Assembly: GCF_003814705.1 (NCBI RefSeq) | Contig: NZ_RKRA01000001.1 | Coordinates: forward strand, 1,984,001-2,048,000 | DNA from: Georgenia muralis | Lineage (GTDB): Bacteria > Actinomycetota > Actinomycetes > Actinomycetales > Actinomycetaceae | Direction: 5' to 3' | DNA: 64,000 bases | Shown here: piece after piece, positions 17,167-24,557 of the stretch | How positions within the stretch are numbered: the first letter of the stretch is position 1 | Layout: the number at the start of each line of letters is the position of its first letter | The notes under the pieces: model-generated | Told to the model about the DNA's origin: nothing | The model's database searches: none | Seen by the model: the letters and a program-made list of their open reading frames with translations, nothing else | Made by a program: the position numbers and the translations under genes

Positions 17167-17202
17167 CGAGGGCCGGCAGCACCTCGGCGCTGCCGGCCCT
17201 CG
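17167..17202 (+). terminator. Hairpin terminator after the CMD gene
   Basis: The 14-bp perfect arms CGAGGGCCGGCAGC (17167-17180) and its complement (17189-17202) are followed by TCTT. The IS1380 target duplication starts two bases after the stem. Confidence 0.8.
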
Positions 17203-17208
17203 TCTTAG

Positions 17209-18871
17209 CCTCGATCCACCGAGGGCTGACTGTTACGGGTAGGCGCGGGAACGCGAGAATGCCCCTCTGAGCTGGGAAGATACGACTTGTCGAAGGTCCG
17301 TATCGCCAGTTCAAGAAGGGCATCTCGTAGATGCAACTTTCTCACACCCGTCCGGTCGTGTCCGCGACGTTCGATGAGCCCAACCTCGTGTCGGCCGCCG
17401 GCCTGGTCCCGGTGATGGCCCTGGCCCGTCGGGCGGGACTGCGGGAGTTGGCCGACGAGCGGCTGAGCGTGCCCACGGACAAGGGCGCCAACGCCGGCCT
17501 GAAGCTGTCCTCGCTGGTCGCGGGCATGGCCGCCGGCGCGGACAGCATCGACGACATGGCCCTGCTGCGCCACGGCGGCATGGGCAAGGTCTTCTCCGGT
17601 GCCTACGCCCCCTCGACGCTGGGCTCGTTCCTGCGCTCGTTCACCTTCGGCCACGTCCGCCAGGTCGACGCGGTCGCCTCACGGTTCTTCCTCGCCCTGG
17701 CCGAGCACACCACCCTGCTCGGCGGCGCGGCGGACGCGGGGATGGTGATGGTCGACATCGACGACACCATCGTTGAGGTCCACGGCTACGCCAAGCAGGG
17801 GGCGGCGTTCGGGTACTCCGGCGTGCGAGGGCTCAACGCCCTGCTTGCCACCGTCTCCACCGATCAGGTCGCACCGGTGATCGCCGCCCAGCGGCTCCGC
17901 AAAGGGTCGGTGGGTTCCCCGCGCGGGGCGGCCCGGCTGGCGACCGACACCTTGGCGCTGATCCGCCGCAGCCGGCTGGCCGGCCGTGGTGTGCTGGTGC
18001 GGGCCGACTCGGCGTTCTACTCCCACACTCTGGTCACCGCGGCGCTCAAGGCCGGCGCGCAGGTCTCGATCACCGCGCGGATGGACCCGGCCGTCAAACG
18101 CGCCATCGCCACGATCGACGCCGATGCGTGGACCGCGATCCGGTACACCGATGCCATCTACGACGAGACCACCGGGGTATGGAACTCACGCGCCGAGGTC
18201 GCTGAGGTCCCGTTCACCGCGTTCTCCTCGAAGAAGAAGGCCGAGCAGGTCCCCGGCCGGCTCGTGGTCCGGCGCATCCCCGACCTGAACCCCAAGCAGG
18301 GTCAGGGCCAGGAGACGCTGTTCGAGACCTGGCGCTTCCACGCCTTCTTCACCACCACGGCACCCGAGGCGCTCGGCGCGGTCGCCGCTGACCAGACCCA
18401 CCGGGCCCACGCGATCATCGAGAACGTCCACGCCGACCTCAAGGCCTCCGCCCTGGCACACCTGCCCTCCGGTGTCTTCGCCGCCAACGCCGCCTGGCTC
18501 GTCTGTGCCGTCATGGCCTTCAACCTCACCCGCGCCGCCGCCACGGTGACCAGGGCACCGTCGCTGGTCCGGGCAACGACCGAGACGATCCGCCGCAAGC
18601 TGATCAACGTCCCCGCCCGGATCGCGACCTCCGCCCGGCGGCTACGGCTGCACCTGCCCACCGCCTGGCCCTGGCAGAGCGCCTGGACAACGCTCTACGA
18701 CGCCGTCCTCCCGCGCAGCGCCCGGGTCACCTGAACCCCGACCCATCGCCCCACGACCGAGGACCATCAGTGGAAAAGCCGGGCAGACCGGCAACCACCC
18801 CACGCCCGAGAACCACCACCGCCGTCCCGACCGCATCAACGAGCGAGCCGCGGACCATCGGTGGATCGAGG
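17209..18871 (+). mobile_element. IS1380-family insertion sequence, copy 1 (complete)
   Basis: This 1663-bp element starts CCTCGATCCACCGA and ends with the inverted form TCGGTGGATCGAGG. It is flanked by the direct repeat CTTAG at 17204-17208 and 18872-18876, a 5-bp target duplication. It carries one transposase gene. A second copy, identical wherever I compared it, lies 4077 bp downstream, so both insertions are recent. Confidence 0.93.
17331..18734 (+). CDS. IS1380-family transposase (copy 1)
   Basis: This 467-residue DDE transposase shows catalytic acidic residues in VDIDDTIVEVHG (D142/D144), VRADSAFYS (D226) and AIIENVHADLK (E364), in the spacing of the IS1380 family. The long insertion between the second D and E is typical of the family. 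The ATG follows AAGAAGGGCATCTCGTAG, with a weak SD. The gene is intact and occupies the middle of a complete element with matched ends, so it should be active. Its protein is identical to that of the second copy at 21408-22811. Confidence 0.95.
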   Translation: MQLSHTRPVVSATFDEPNLVSAAGLVPVMALARRAGLRELADERLSVPTDKGANAGLKLSSLVAGMAAGADSIDDMALLRHGGMGKVFSGAYAPSTLGSFLRSFTFGHVRQVDAVASRFFLALAEHTTLLGGAADAGMVMVDIDDTIVEVHGYAKQGAAFGYSGVRGLNALLATVSTDQVAPVIAAQRLRKGSVGSPRGAARLATDTLALIRRSRLAGRGVLVRADSAFYSHTLVTAALKAGAQVSITARMDPAVKRAIATIDADAWTAIRYTDAIYDETTGVWNSRAEVAEVPFTAFSSKKKAEQVPGRLVVRRIPDLNPKQGQGQETLFETWRFHAFFTTTAPEALGAVAADQTHRAHAIIENVHADLKASALAHLPSGVFAANAAWLVCAVMAFNLTRAAATVTRAPSLVRATTETIRRKLINVPARIATSARRLRLHLPTAWPWQSAWTTLYDAVLPRSARVT

Positions 18872-18885
18872 CTTAGCAGGACCGA

Positions 18886-19404
18886 TCAGGCCGGCAGCGT
18901 CGGCGCCGGCACGAGGTCCCGGCTCACCAGGCCGTCCGCGATCTCGCGGGCGTAGCCGTCCACGGCCGCCCAGTCACGGAAGTCTCCGACCGGGGCGTGC
19001 AGGCCCTCGATGGTGGCGCGGTCGTCGGCGTCGAGGACCGCCGGGTCGACCGCACCGGGGAAGACGCGATGGTCGTAGGCGCCGACGGCGGTCGCGATCG
19101 AGCTGACGTGGACGTCCTCAGCACGCTCGCGCGGGTCGCCGAGCGGACCCGAGGAGAAGAGCCACACCCCGCGGGCTGCCAGGTCCGCCTCGAGCCGGTG
19201 GGCGAGCTCGCGCGCAGCGGGCAGCCAGGTGCCGGCGTACACGGCACTGCCCAGGACGACGGCGTCGACGCCGTCGAGGGTGTCGACCTCGCCCGGTGGT
19301 CGCTGCGTCACCTCGTGGCCGGCCGAGCGGAGGATCTCGGCCAGACGGTCCGCCGTCGCGGCGGTCGAGCCGTACTTGGTCGCGGCTGTCACGAGGATGT
19401 GCAT
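18886..19404 (-). CDS. Flavodoxin-domain protein (HemG-like)
   Basis: The 172-residue protein starts MHILVTAATKYGSTAATADRLAEIL, an FMN phosphate-binding loop of flavodoxins (T-x-Y-G-S-T). It also has VLGSAVYAGTWLPAAREL and LFSSGPLGDP, which line the flavin site. The pattern fits flavodoxin domains annotated as protoporphyrinogen oxidase-like (HemG) or menaquinone-dependent reductases. The redox partner is unknown. GGGAGGC lies upstream of ATG 19404. IS1380 copy 1 ends 14 bp behind its stop, so its native downstream context has been lost. Confidence 0.85.
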   Translation of the reverse strand: MHILVTAATKYGSTAATADRLAEILRSAGHEVTQRPPGEVDTLDGVDAVVLGSAVYAGTWLPAARELAHRLEADLAARGVWLFSSGPLGDPRERAEDVHVSSIATAVGAYDHRVFPGAVDPAVLDADDRATIEGLHAPVGDFRDWAAVDGYAREIADGLVSRDLVPAPTLPA

Positions 19405-19533
19405 GATGCCTCCCAGCGTCGTCGGTGGTCGTGACCAGCCTCCCCCAGGACCGTGGCGCGGGTGGTGGGACCAACGGCCCCCGGGCGCTGCCGCCCGACG
19501 TGGTCGGGCCCTAGGGCGTGTCTCCCAATTGGT

Positions 19534-19698
19534 TCATGCATTTCCGGTGTCGTCGAGCACCTCGCGAAGCGCCTGAACGGCCTCCTCGCGGCTGGGGTAG
19601 CTCTTGCCGGACTGCTCGACGCCGCCGAGCCAGCGAGCCAGCCAGACCCAGGAGCCGTCGGGTTGTTGGCGTACTCCCGTCTCACCATCGATGGCCAT
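19534..19698 (-). CDS. 54-residue hypothetical passenger protein
   Basis: This small protein reads MAIDGETGVRQQPDGSWVWL, then ARWLGGVEQSGKSYPSREEA, then VQALREVLDDTGNA. It has the look of a real, folded small protein (a tryptophan-rich beta part, then an amphipathic helix), but I do not recognise it. It ends 4 bp inside the IS5-type left inverted repeat, as passenger genes of compact elements do. The SD is weak (GGAG directly before the start). Its upstream region is cut by IS1380 copy 2 about 150 bp away. Confidence 0.5.
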   Translation of the reverse strand: MAIDGETGVRQQPDGSWVWLARWLGGVEQSGKSYPSREEAVQALREVLDDTGNA

Positions 19699-19884
19699 GC
19701 TCCATTGTCTGTCGGGCAGGCTCTCTGGCGTCAGGTCTTCGTCGTTTCACCATCCGTCCGTCGCGCGAAAGCCAGAGGAAACCTTCCATAAGACGTGGGT
19801 AATGCGCTGAGACGGTGACGACGCGTCGGGAAGTGCCGTTGTGACTTAGCCTCGATCCGTAAGTTCTTGGGTGGCCCGGGAGGG

Positions 19885-20015
19885 CTGGGTGTGGCTGAGC
19901 CTTGATCGCCCGTTGATGGCTCCGATGGATTGGCCGCCCGGTTCCTCCTGGGGCGCCTTGACTGCTGATTGAGATGCGCGTCCTGGTCGCTGTTTACGGA
20001 TCTGTCGGCGGGGTG
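19885..20015 (+). ncRNA. Putative bridge RNA of the IS110 element (ends approximate)
   Basis: The leader contains four guide-like segments in the order known for IS110 bridge RNAs. (1) AGCCTTGATC at 19898-19907 equals target AGCCTCGATC at 19848-19857 except one base that still allows a U-G pair. (2) CGATGGAT at 19923-19930 is complementary to the right target ATCCACCG at 21291-21298 in 7 of 8 positions. (3) ATTGAGA at 19968-19974 equals the element's right end at 21284-21290. (4) TTACGGAT at 19994-20001 is the exact complement of ATCCGTAA at 19855-19862, the element's left end. Segments 1-2 would form the target loop, 3-4 the donor loop. Confidence 0.8.
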
Positions 20016-20061
20016 TTCCTTCGGGCCATGGCAATCGCTCGTGTGCTCGAAGGAGGAGTTG

Positions 20062-21276
20062 ATGAAGCAACGGATCGCGCCCGGGTGGGCTGGTGTCGAC
20101 GTCGGTAAGGGTCATCACTGGATCTGCCTGATCGACGAGGCCGGCACCACAGTCTGGTCGACGAAGGTGGTCAACGACGAGGCCGCCATCCTCGACGCGA
20201 TCGCCGGCGTCCTTGGCCACGCCGACGAGGTCGTCTGGGGAGTAGACGTCACCGGGACCATGTCGGGACTGCTGCTGGCACTGCTGGCAGCCCACGGTCA
20301 GCGGGTGAGATACGTCCCCGGCCGCACGGTGAACCAGATGGCCAGCGCCTACCGCGGTGAGGCCAAGACCGACGCCCGCGATGCCTACGTCATCGCCGAG
20401 ACCCTGCGACACCGCGGCGATCTACAGGACGTCGAGGTCGCCACCGCGCTGGTGACCGAGCTGCGGCTACTGGTGACCCACCGCACCGACCTGGTCGGTG
20501 ACCGGGTCCGCGTGGTCAACCGGCTCCGCGACGTGCTCAGCGGCTACTTCCCTGCGCTGGAGCGGTCCTTCGACTACGCCCATAGCCGGGGTGCGTTGGT
20601 CCTGCTGACGGGCTACCAGACGCCGCAGGCGATCCGCCGGACGGGTGAGTCGCGGTTGCGGGCATGGCTGGTCAAGCGGAAGGTGCGCAGCGCCGACCAG
20701 ATCGCTGCAGCTGCGCTCGGTGCGGCCAAGGCCCAGCAGACCGTCGTGCCCGGGCAGGATGTGGCGGCCAGCATCGTGGCCGACCTCGCCGCTCAGCTCC
20801 TGGCGCTCGGCGCGCGGATCTCCGACCTCGACGCCCGGATCACCACCACCTTCCGCGCGCACCCCCAGGCCGAGATCATCGAGTCCCTGCCCGGCATGGG
20901 ACCGATCCTCGGTGCCGAGCTGGTAGCCGCCGCAGGGGACCTTGCCGCCTATGCGAACGCCGGACGGCTCGCCTCGGCCGCCGGGCTTGTCCCGGTCCCG
21001 CGGGACTCTGGCCGGCGCACCGGGAACCTGCACCGGCCGATGCGCTACTCGCGCAAGCTGCGCAGAGTGTTCTACCTCTCCGCCTCAGCCGCCATGATGC
21101 GCGAGGGCCCCAACCGCGACTACTACCTCAAGAAGCGCGGACAAGGCCACGGGCACGTCCAAGCGCTCATCGCCTTGGCGCGCCGACGCGTCGACGTCCT
21201 ATGGGCCCTGCTCCGCGACAACCGACCCTTCGAACTCGCCCCACCCTCGCGAGAACCGATGGCCCAAACGGCTTGA
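20062..21276 (+). CDS. IS110-family serine-DEDD recombinase (transposase)
   Basis: This 404-residue protein has an N-terminal RuvC-like DEDD domain: D13 (GVDVGKGHH), D62 (WGVDVTG), D104 and D107 (KTDARDAYVIAE). A C-terminal Tnp domain follows, with the HhH segment ESLPGMGPILGAELVAA and the likely catalytic Ser305 in RLASAAGLVPVPRDSG. Such recombinases use an RNA bridge to pair donor and target DNA. ATG 20062 follows a strong AAGGAGGAG; an in-frame upstream ATG at 19969 lies within the putative bridge RNA and was rejected. The gene is intact. Confidence 0.93.
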   Translation: MKQRIAPGWAGVDVGKGHHWICLIDEAGTTVWSTKVVNDEAAILDAIAGVLGHADEVVWGVDVTGTMSGLLLALLAAHGQRVRYVPGRTVNQMASAYRGEAKTDARDAYVIAETLRHRGDLQDVEVATALVTELRLLVTHRTDLVGDRVRVVNRLRDVLSGYFPALERSFDYAHSRGALVLLTGYQTPQAIRRTGESRLRAWLVKRKVRSADQIAAAALGAAKAQQTVVPGQDVAASIVADLAAQLLALGARISDLDARITTTFRAHPQAEIIESLPGMGPILGAELVAAAGDLAAYANAGRLASAAGLVPVPRDSGRRTGNLHRPMRYSRKLRRVFYLSASAAMMREGPNRDYYLKKRGQGHGHVQALIALARRRVDVLWALLRDNRPFELAPPSREPMAQTA

Positions 21277-21407
21277 CAAAGTCATTGAGAATCCACCGAG
21301 GGCTGACTGTTACGGGTAGGCGCGGGAACGCGAGAATGCCCCTCTGAGCTGGGAAGATACGACTTGTCGAAGGTCCGTATCGCCAGTTCAAGAAGGGCAT
21401 CTCGTAG

Positions 21408-22811
21408 ATGCAACTTTCTCACACCCGTCCGGTCGTGTCCGCGACGTTCGATGAGCCCAACCTCGTGTCGGCCGCCGGCCTGGTCCCGGTGATGGCCCTG
21501 GCCCGTCGGGCGGGACTGCGGGAGTTGGCCGACGAGCGGCTGAGCGTGCCCACGGACAAGGGCGCCAACGCCGGCCTGAAGCTGTCCTCGCTGGTCGCGG
21601 GCATGGCCGCCGGCGCGGACAGCATCGACGACATGGCCCTGCTGCGCCACGGCGGCATGGGCAAGGTCTTCTCCGGTGCCTACGCCCCCTCGACGCTGGG
21701 CTCGTTCCTGCGCTCGTTCACCTTCGGCCACGTCCGCCAGGTCGACGCGGTCGCCTCACGGTTCTTCCTCGCCCTGGCCGAGCACACCACCCTGCTCGGC
21801 GGCGCGGCGGACGCGGGGATGGTGATGGTCGACATCGACGACACCATCGTTGAGGTCCACGGCTACGCCAAGCAGGGGGCGGCGTTCGGGTACTCCGGCG
21901 TGCGAGGGCTCAACGCCCTGCTTGCCACCGTCTCCACCGATCAGGTCGCACCGGTGATCGCCGCCCAGCGGCTCCGCAAAGGGTCGGTGGGTTCCCCGCG
22001 CGGGGCGGCCCGGCTGGCGACCGACACCTTGGCGCTGATCCGCCGCAGCCGGCTGGCCGGCCGTGGTGTGCTGGTGCGGGCCGACTCGGCGTTCTACTCC
22101 CACACTCTGGTCACCGCGGCGCTCAAGGCCGGCGCGCAGGTCTCGATCACCGCGCGGATGGACCCGGCCGTCAAACGCGCCATCGCCACGATCGACGCCG
22201 ATGCGTGGACCGCGATCCGGTACACCGATGCCATCTACGACGAGACCACCGGGGTATGGAACTCACGCGCCGAGGTCGCTGAGGTCCCGTTCACCGCGTT
22301 CTCCTCGAAGAAGAAGGCCGAGCAGGTCCCCGGCCGGCTCGTGGTCCGGCGCATCCCCGACCTGAACCCCAAGCAGGGTCAGGGCCAGGAGACGCTGTTC
22401 GAGACCTGGCGCTTCCACGCCTTCTTCACCACCACGGCACCCGAGGCGCTCGGCGCGGTCGCCGCTGACCAGACCCACCGGGCCCACGCGATCATCGAGA
22501 ACGTCCACGCCGACCTCAAGGCCTCCGCCCTGGCACACCTGCCCTCCGGTGTCTTCGCCGCCAACGCCGCCTGGCTCGTCTGTGCCGTCATGGCCTTCAA
22601 CCTCACCCGCGCCGCCGCCACGGTGACCAGGGCACCGTCGCTGGTCCGGGCAACGACCGAGACGATCCGCCGCAAGCTGATCAACGTCCCCGCCCGGATC
22701 GCGACCTCCGCCCGGCGGCTACGGCTGCACCTGCCCACCGCCTGGCCCTGGCAGAGCGCCTGGACAACGCTCTACGACGCCGTCCTCCCGCGCAGCGCCC
22801 GGGTCACCTGA
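21408..22811 (+). CDS. IS1380-family transposase (copy 2)
   Basis: The protein is identical to that at 17331-18734: 467 residues with the same D142/D144, D226 and E364 acidic residues. The reading frame is intact, but the element's left inverted repeat is broken by IS110 about 120 bp upstream. The protein could still act in trans on copy 1. Confidence 0.95.
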   Translation: MQLSHTRPVVSATFDEPNLVSAAGLVPVMALARRAGLRELADERLSVPTDKGANAGLKLSSLVAGMAAGADSIDDMALLRHGGMGKVFSGAYAPSTLGSFLRSFTFGHVRQVDAVASRFFLALAEHTTLLGGAADAGMVMVDIDDTIVEVHGYAKQGAAFGYSGVRGLNALLATVSTDQVAPVIAAQRLRKGSVGSPRGAARLATDTLALIRRSRLAGRGVLVRADSAFYSHTLVTAALKAGAQVSITARMDPAVKRAIATIDADAWTAIRYTDAIYDETTGVWNSRAEVAEVPFTAFSSKKKAEQVPGRLVVRRIPDLNPKQGQGQETLFETWRFHAFFTTTAPEALGAVAADQTHRAHAIIENVHADLKASALAHLPSGVFAANAAWLVCAVMAFNLTRAAATVTRAPSLVRATTETIRRKLINVPARIATSARRLRLHLPTAWPWQSAWTTLYDAVLPRSARVT

Positions 22812-23061
22812 ACCCCGACCCATCGCCCCACGACCGAGGACCATCAGTGGAAAAGCCGGGCAGACCGGCAACCACCCCACGCCCGAGAACCACCACCGCC
22901 GTCCCGACCGCATCAACGAGCGAGCCGCGGACCATCGGTGGATCGAGGCTTAGTGCCCGGTGATGATTGATTGCCGTTGATGCCTTGCTCGGCTGGCAGC
23001 TCGGGCCGTCCGTTCTGGCACGGCACTGCGGTGCAGGGCATCATGTACGGCACCCGGATCA

Positions 23062-23493
23062 ATGACGAGTGAGGTGACTGGCTTGCGGACAGTCAGCGGT
23101 GCTTGCGCTCTCACATCGATCATGTTGCTTCTCGCTGGATGCACCGGTGTGCCAGCCGCGGACGAACCCACACCCAGCAGCCCCTCCGTGTTGGAGCCGA
23201 CCTCTGTCAGAGAGGCCCTCGCCAGCGTCGAACCGGGTAAGCAGGTGCGTGTACAGGCCGCCTTGGTCACCGAGGACGACGTCCCGTTCCTGTGTGACTC
23301 GGTCGAGGACTCCGACCCCGAGCAGTGCTCCGACCCCAAGGTGGAGATCGTTGGCGCCCCGATCGAGGAGCTTGGACTGACTGAGCGAAGCGGCGAGCTC
23401 ACCGGCGAGGTGGACATCGTCACCACCATCGACGACCAGACCGCCACCTTCGTCGGCCTCGGCAGTGAGACCACAACCCGGGAGCCGCCGTGA
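23062..23493 (+). CDS. Small secreted lipoprotein (passenger of the IS5-type unit)
   Basis: The 143-residue protein has a lipoprotein signal peptide with lipobox LLAGC around residue 27, followed by a Pro/Ser-rich linker and a small acidic domain containing VRVQAALVTEDDVPFLCDSVEDSD. The mature part resembles single-domain periplasmic lipoproteins, but I recognise no family. The two later cysteines could form a disulfide. The start is either ATG 23062 or a TTG near 23083. It ends 11 bp from the convergent IS5-type transposase. Whether it is true cargo or a chromosomal gene trapped by the unit is open. Confidence 0.65.
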   Translation: MTSEVTGLRTVSGACALTSIMLLLAGCTGVPAADEPTPSSPSVLEPTSVREALASVEPGKQVRVQAALVTEDDVPFLCDSVEDSDPEQCSDPKVEIVGAPIEELGLTERSGELTGEVDIVTTIDDQTATFVGLGSETTTREPP

Positions 23494-23504
23494 CACCGAC
23501 ACGA

Positions 23505-24032
23505 TTAGCGCGGACCGGCTATTGCCTTTAGCCAAATGGTGATGGCACGCAGGACCACGCCGCCGCGATAGGTGAGGGCAAGCTTGTCGTACCTTGTGGC
23601 CAGGGCGCGCCACTGCTTGAAGACGTTGAAGGAGCGCTCGACGACGTTGCGCCGCCTGTACGCCTCGGTGTCGTAGGTGACCGGTCGCCCGCCCCTCGAC
23701 CCCCGGCGCTTGCGGTTCGCGACCTGGTCGGAGCGTTCGGGGATCACGGTCTTGATGTCGCGCCGGCGAAGTAGCGCCCGGTTCGCCTTCGAGGAGTAGG
23801 CCTTGTCGGCCAGCGCCCGCACCGGCGTCGTCCGGGCACGTCCCGGGCCGAGGCGGGGAACGCGCACGGAGTTCATGACGTGCTCGAACATCGGGGAGTC
23901 CCCGCCCTGCCCGGGCCCGAGCAGCACCACCAGGGGGCGCATGTTCCCGTCACACAGGTGATGGATCTTCGTGCTCAGGCCGCCGCGGGAGCGGCCGATG
24001 GCGTGGTCAGGCGGCTCCTCGCCCGGTTTCAT
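23505..24032 (-). CDS. IS5-family transposase, C-terminal part (orfB)
   Basis: This 175-codon frame encodes the rest of an IS5-type DDE transposase: GRSRGGLSTKIHHLCD, second catalytic Asp in ALADKAYSSKANR and Glu in NVVERSFNVFKQWRALATRYDK. It lies in the +1 frame relative to orfA and overlaps it by 26 bp; the family sequence passes from ELHETG in orfA to EEPPDHAIG here. An in-frame ATG at 24032 exists, but a ribosomal shift from orfA, or an inactivating mutation, would each explain the arrangement. Confidence 0.8.
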   Translation of the reverse strand: MKPGEEPPDHAIGRSRGGLSTKIHHLCDGNMRPLVVLLGPGQGGDSPMFEHVMNSVRVPRLGPGRARTTPVRALADKAYSSKANRALLRRRDIKTVIPERSDQVANRKRRGSRGGRPVTYDTEAYRRRNVVERSFNVFKQWRALATRYDKLALTYRGGVVLRAITIWLKAIAGPR

Positions 24033-24402
24033 GTAATTCGACAGGTCCCCCTGTGTCCCGCGGCAGGTTCGTGGCGTGCTGGTGGGCACGGATGACCGTG
24101 GAGTCGATCGAGACCTCCCAGCCGACCAGCCCGGCTGCGTCGCCGTGGGTGAGCAGCGTGGTGAGGACCTTGTCCCAGGTCCCATCACCGCTGAAACGGC
24201 GGTGCCGCTTCCACACCGTCTGCCACGGCCCGAACCGCTCGGGTAGGTCACGCCACGGGATACCGGCCCGGTAGCGGTAGATGATGCCTTCAACCACCGT
24301 GCGGTGCTCCCGGAACGGCCGACCGCGCCGGCGCCCCGGGGCCGGCATCAACGGGGCGATCAGCTCCCACCGGGCGTCGGTCAACACAGCAGTCCGCGAC
24401 AC
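24007..24402 (-). CDS. IS5-family transposase, N-terminal part (orfA)
   Basis: The 131-residue product starts VSRTAVLTDARWELIAPLMP and contains YRYRAGIPWRDLPERFGPWQTVWKR, the N-terminal DUF4096 region of IS5/IS427-type transposases. The first catalytic Asp is D100 in VSIDSTVIRAHQHA. It ends within the overlap with orfB, so the full enzyme needs a frame change. The start is GTG 24402, 32 bp from the right inverted repeat. Confidence 0.82.
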   Translation of the reverse strand: MSRTAVLTDARWELIAPLMPAPGRRRGRPFREHRTVVEGIIYRYRAGIPWRDLPERFGPWQTVWKRHRRFSGDGTWDKVLTTLLTHGDAAGLVGWEVSIDSTVIRAHQHATNLPRDTGGPVELHETGRGAA

Positions 24403-24557
24403 CGCCGAAGCGTTTCAGCACAGCGGCTCAGCTATTGGGAGACACGCCCTAGGGCCCGTGCGTCCGACGGTCGGTCGGCGTATCGATGGGCGTGGGCGCT
24501 CACGCGCCCGGCTCGGCGACGGCGCCGCGCCGGGGGGACGAGAATGAGGAGAGTGCC

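Larger units (their letters stand above)
19859..21290 (+). mobile_element. IS110-family element inserted in the IS1380 inverted repeat
   Basis: This 1432-bp element has a 203-nt non-coding left end, one recombinase gene and only 14 bp after its stop, the IS110-group layout (not IS1111). The bases ATCC occur on both sides (19855-19858, 21291-21294), while the intact IS1380 end has ATCC once. Thus the crossover lies within ATCC. There are no long terminal inverted repeats, as expected for the family. Confidence 0.88.
19850..22948 (+). mobile_element. IS1380-family insertion sequence, copy 2, split by IS110
   Basis: The left 9 bases CCTCGATCC (19850-19858) and the remaining 1658 bp (21291-22948) are one IS1380 copy separated by an IS110-family element. 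The direct repeat CTTAG flanks the whole at 19845-19849 and 22949-22953. The sequence matches copy 1 throughout the parts compared. Because its left inverted repeat is broken, this copy should be unable to transpose, although the transposase gene is intact. Confidence 0.9.
19515..24448. mobile_element. IS5-type cargo-bearing unit, interrupted by IS1380 and IS110
   Basis: The two ends are perfect 15-bp inverted repeats, GGCGTGTCTCCCAAT (19515-19529) and its complement (24434-24448). They are flanked by the direct 4-bp repeat CTAG (19511-19514, 24449-24452). The block holds a 54-codon gene, the IS1380/IS110 nest, a lipoprotein gene and an IS5-type transposase next to the right end. Without the nested IS copies the unit would be about 1.8 kb. 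The usual left IS end close behind the transposase stop is absent, so the distant repeat seems to be the working end. Confidence 0.7.

Noticed and set aside
19389-19688. 99-codon minus-strand frame across the IS5-type left repeat
   Set aside because: It crosses the inverted repeat and is in a frame without protein-like composition; the 54-codon frame in the same place is better.
17204-22953. Composite IS1380 transposon carrying the flavodoxin gene
   Set aside because: Each copy has its own CTTAG duplication, so two single insertions explain the data; movement as one unit cannot be excluded.
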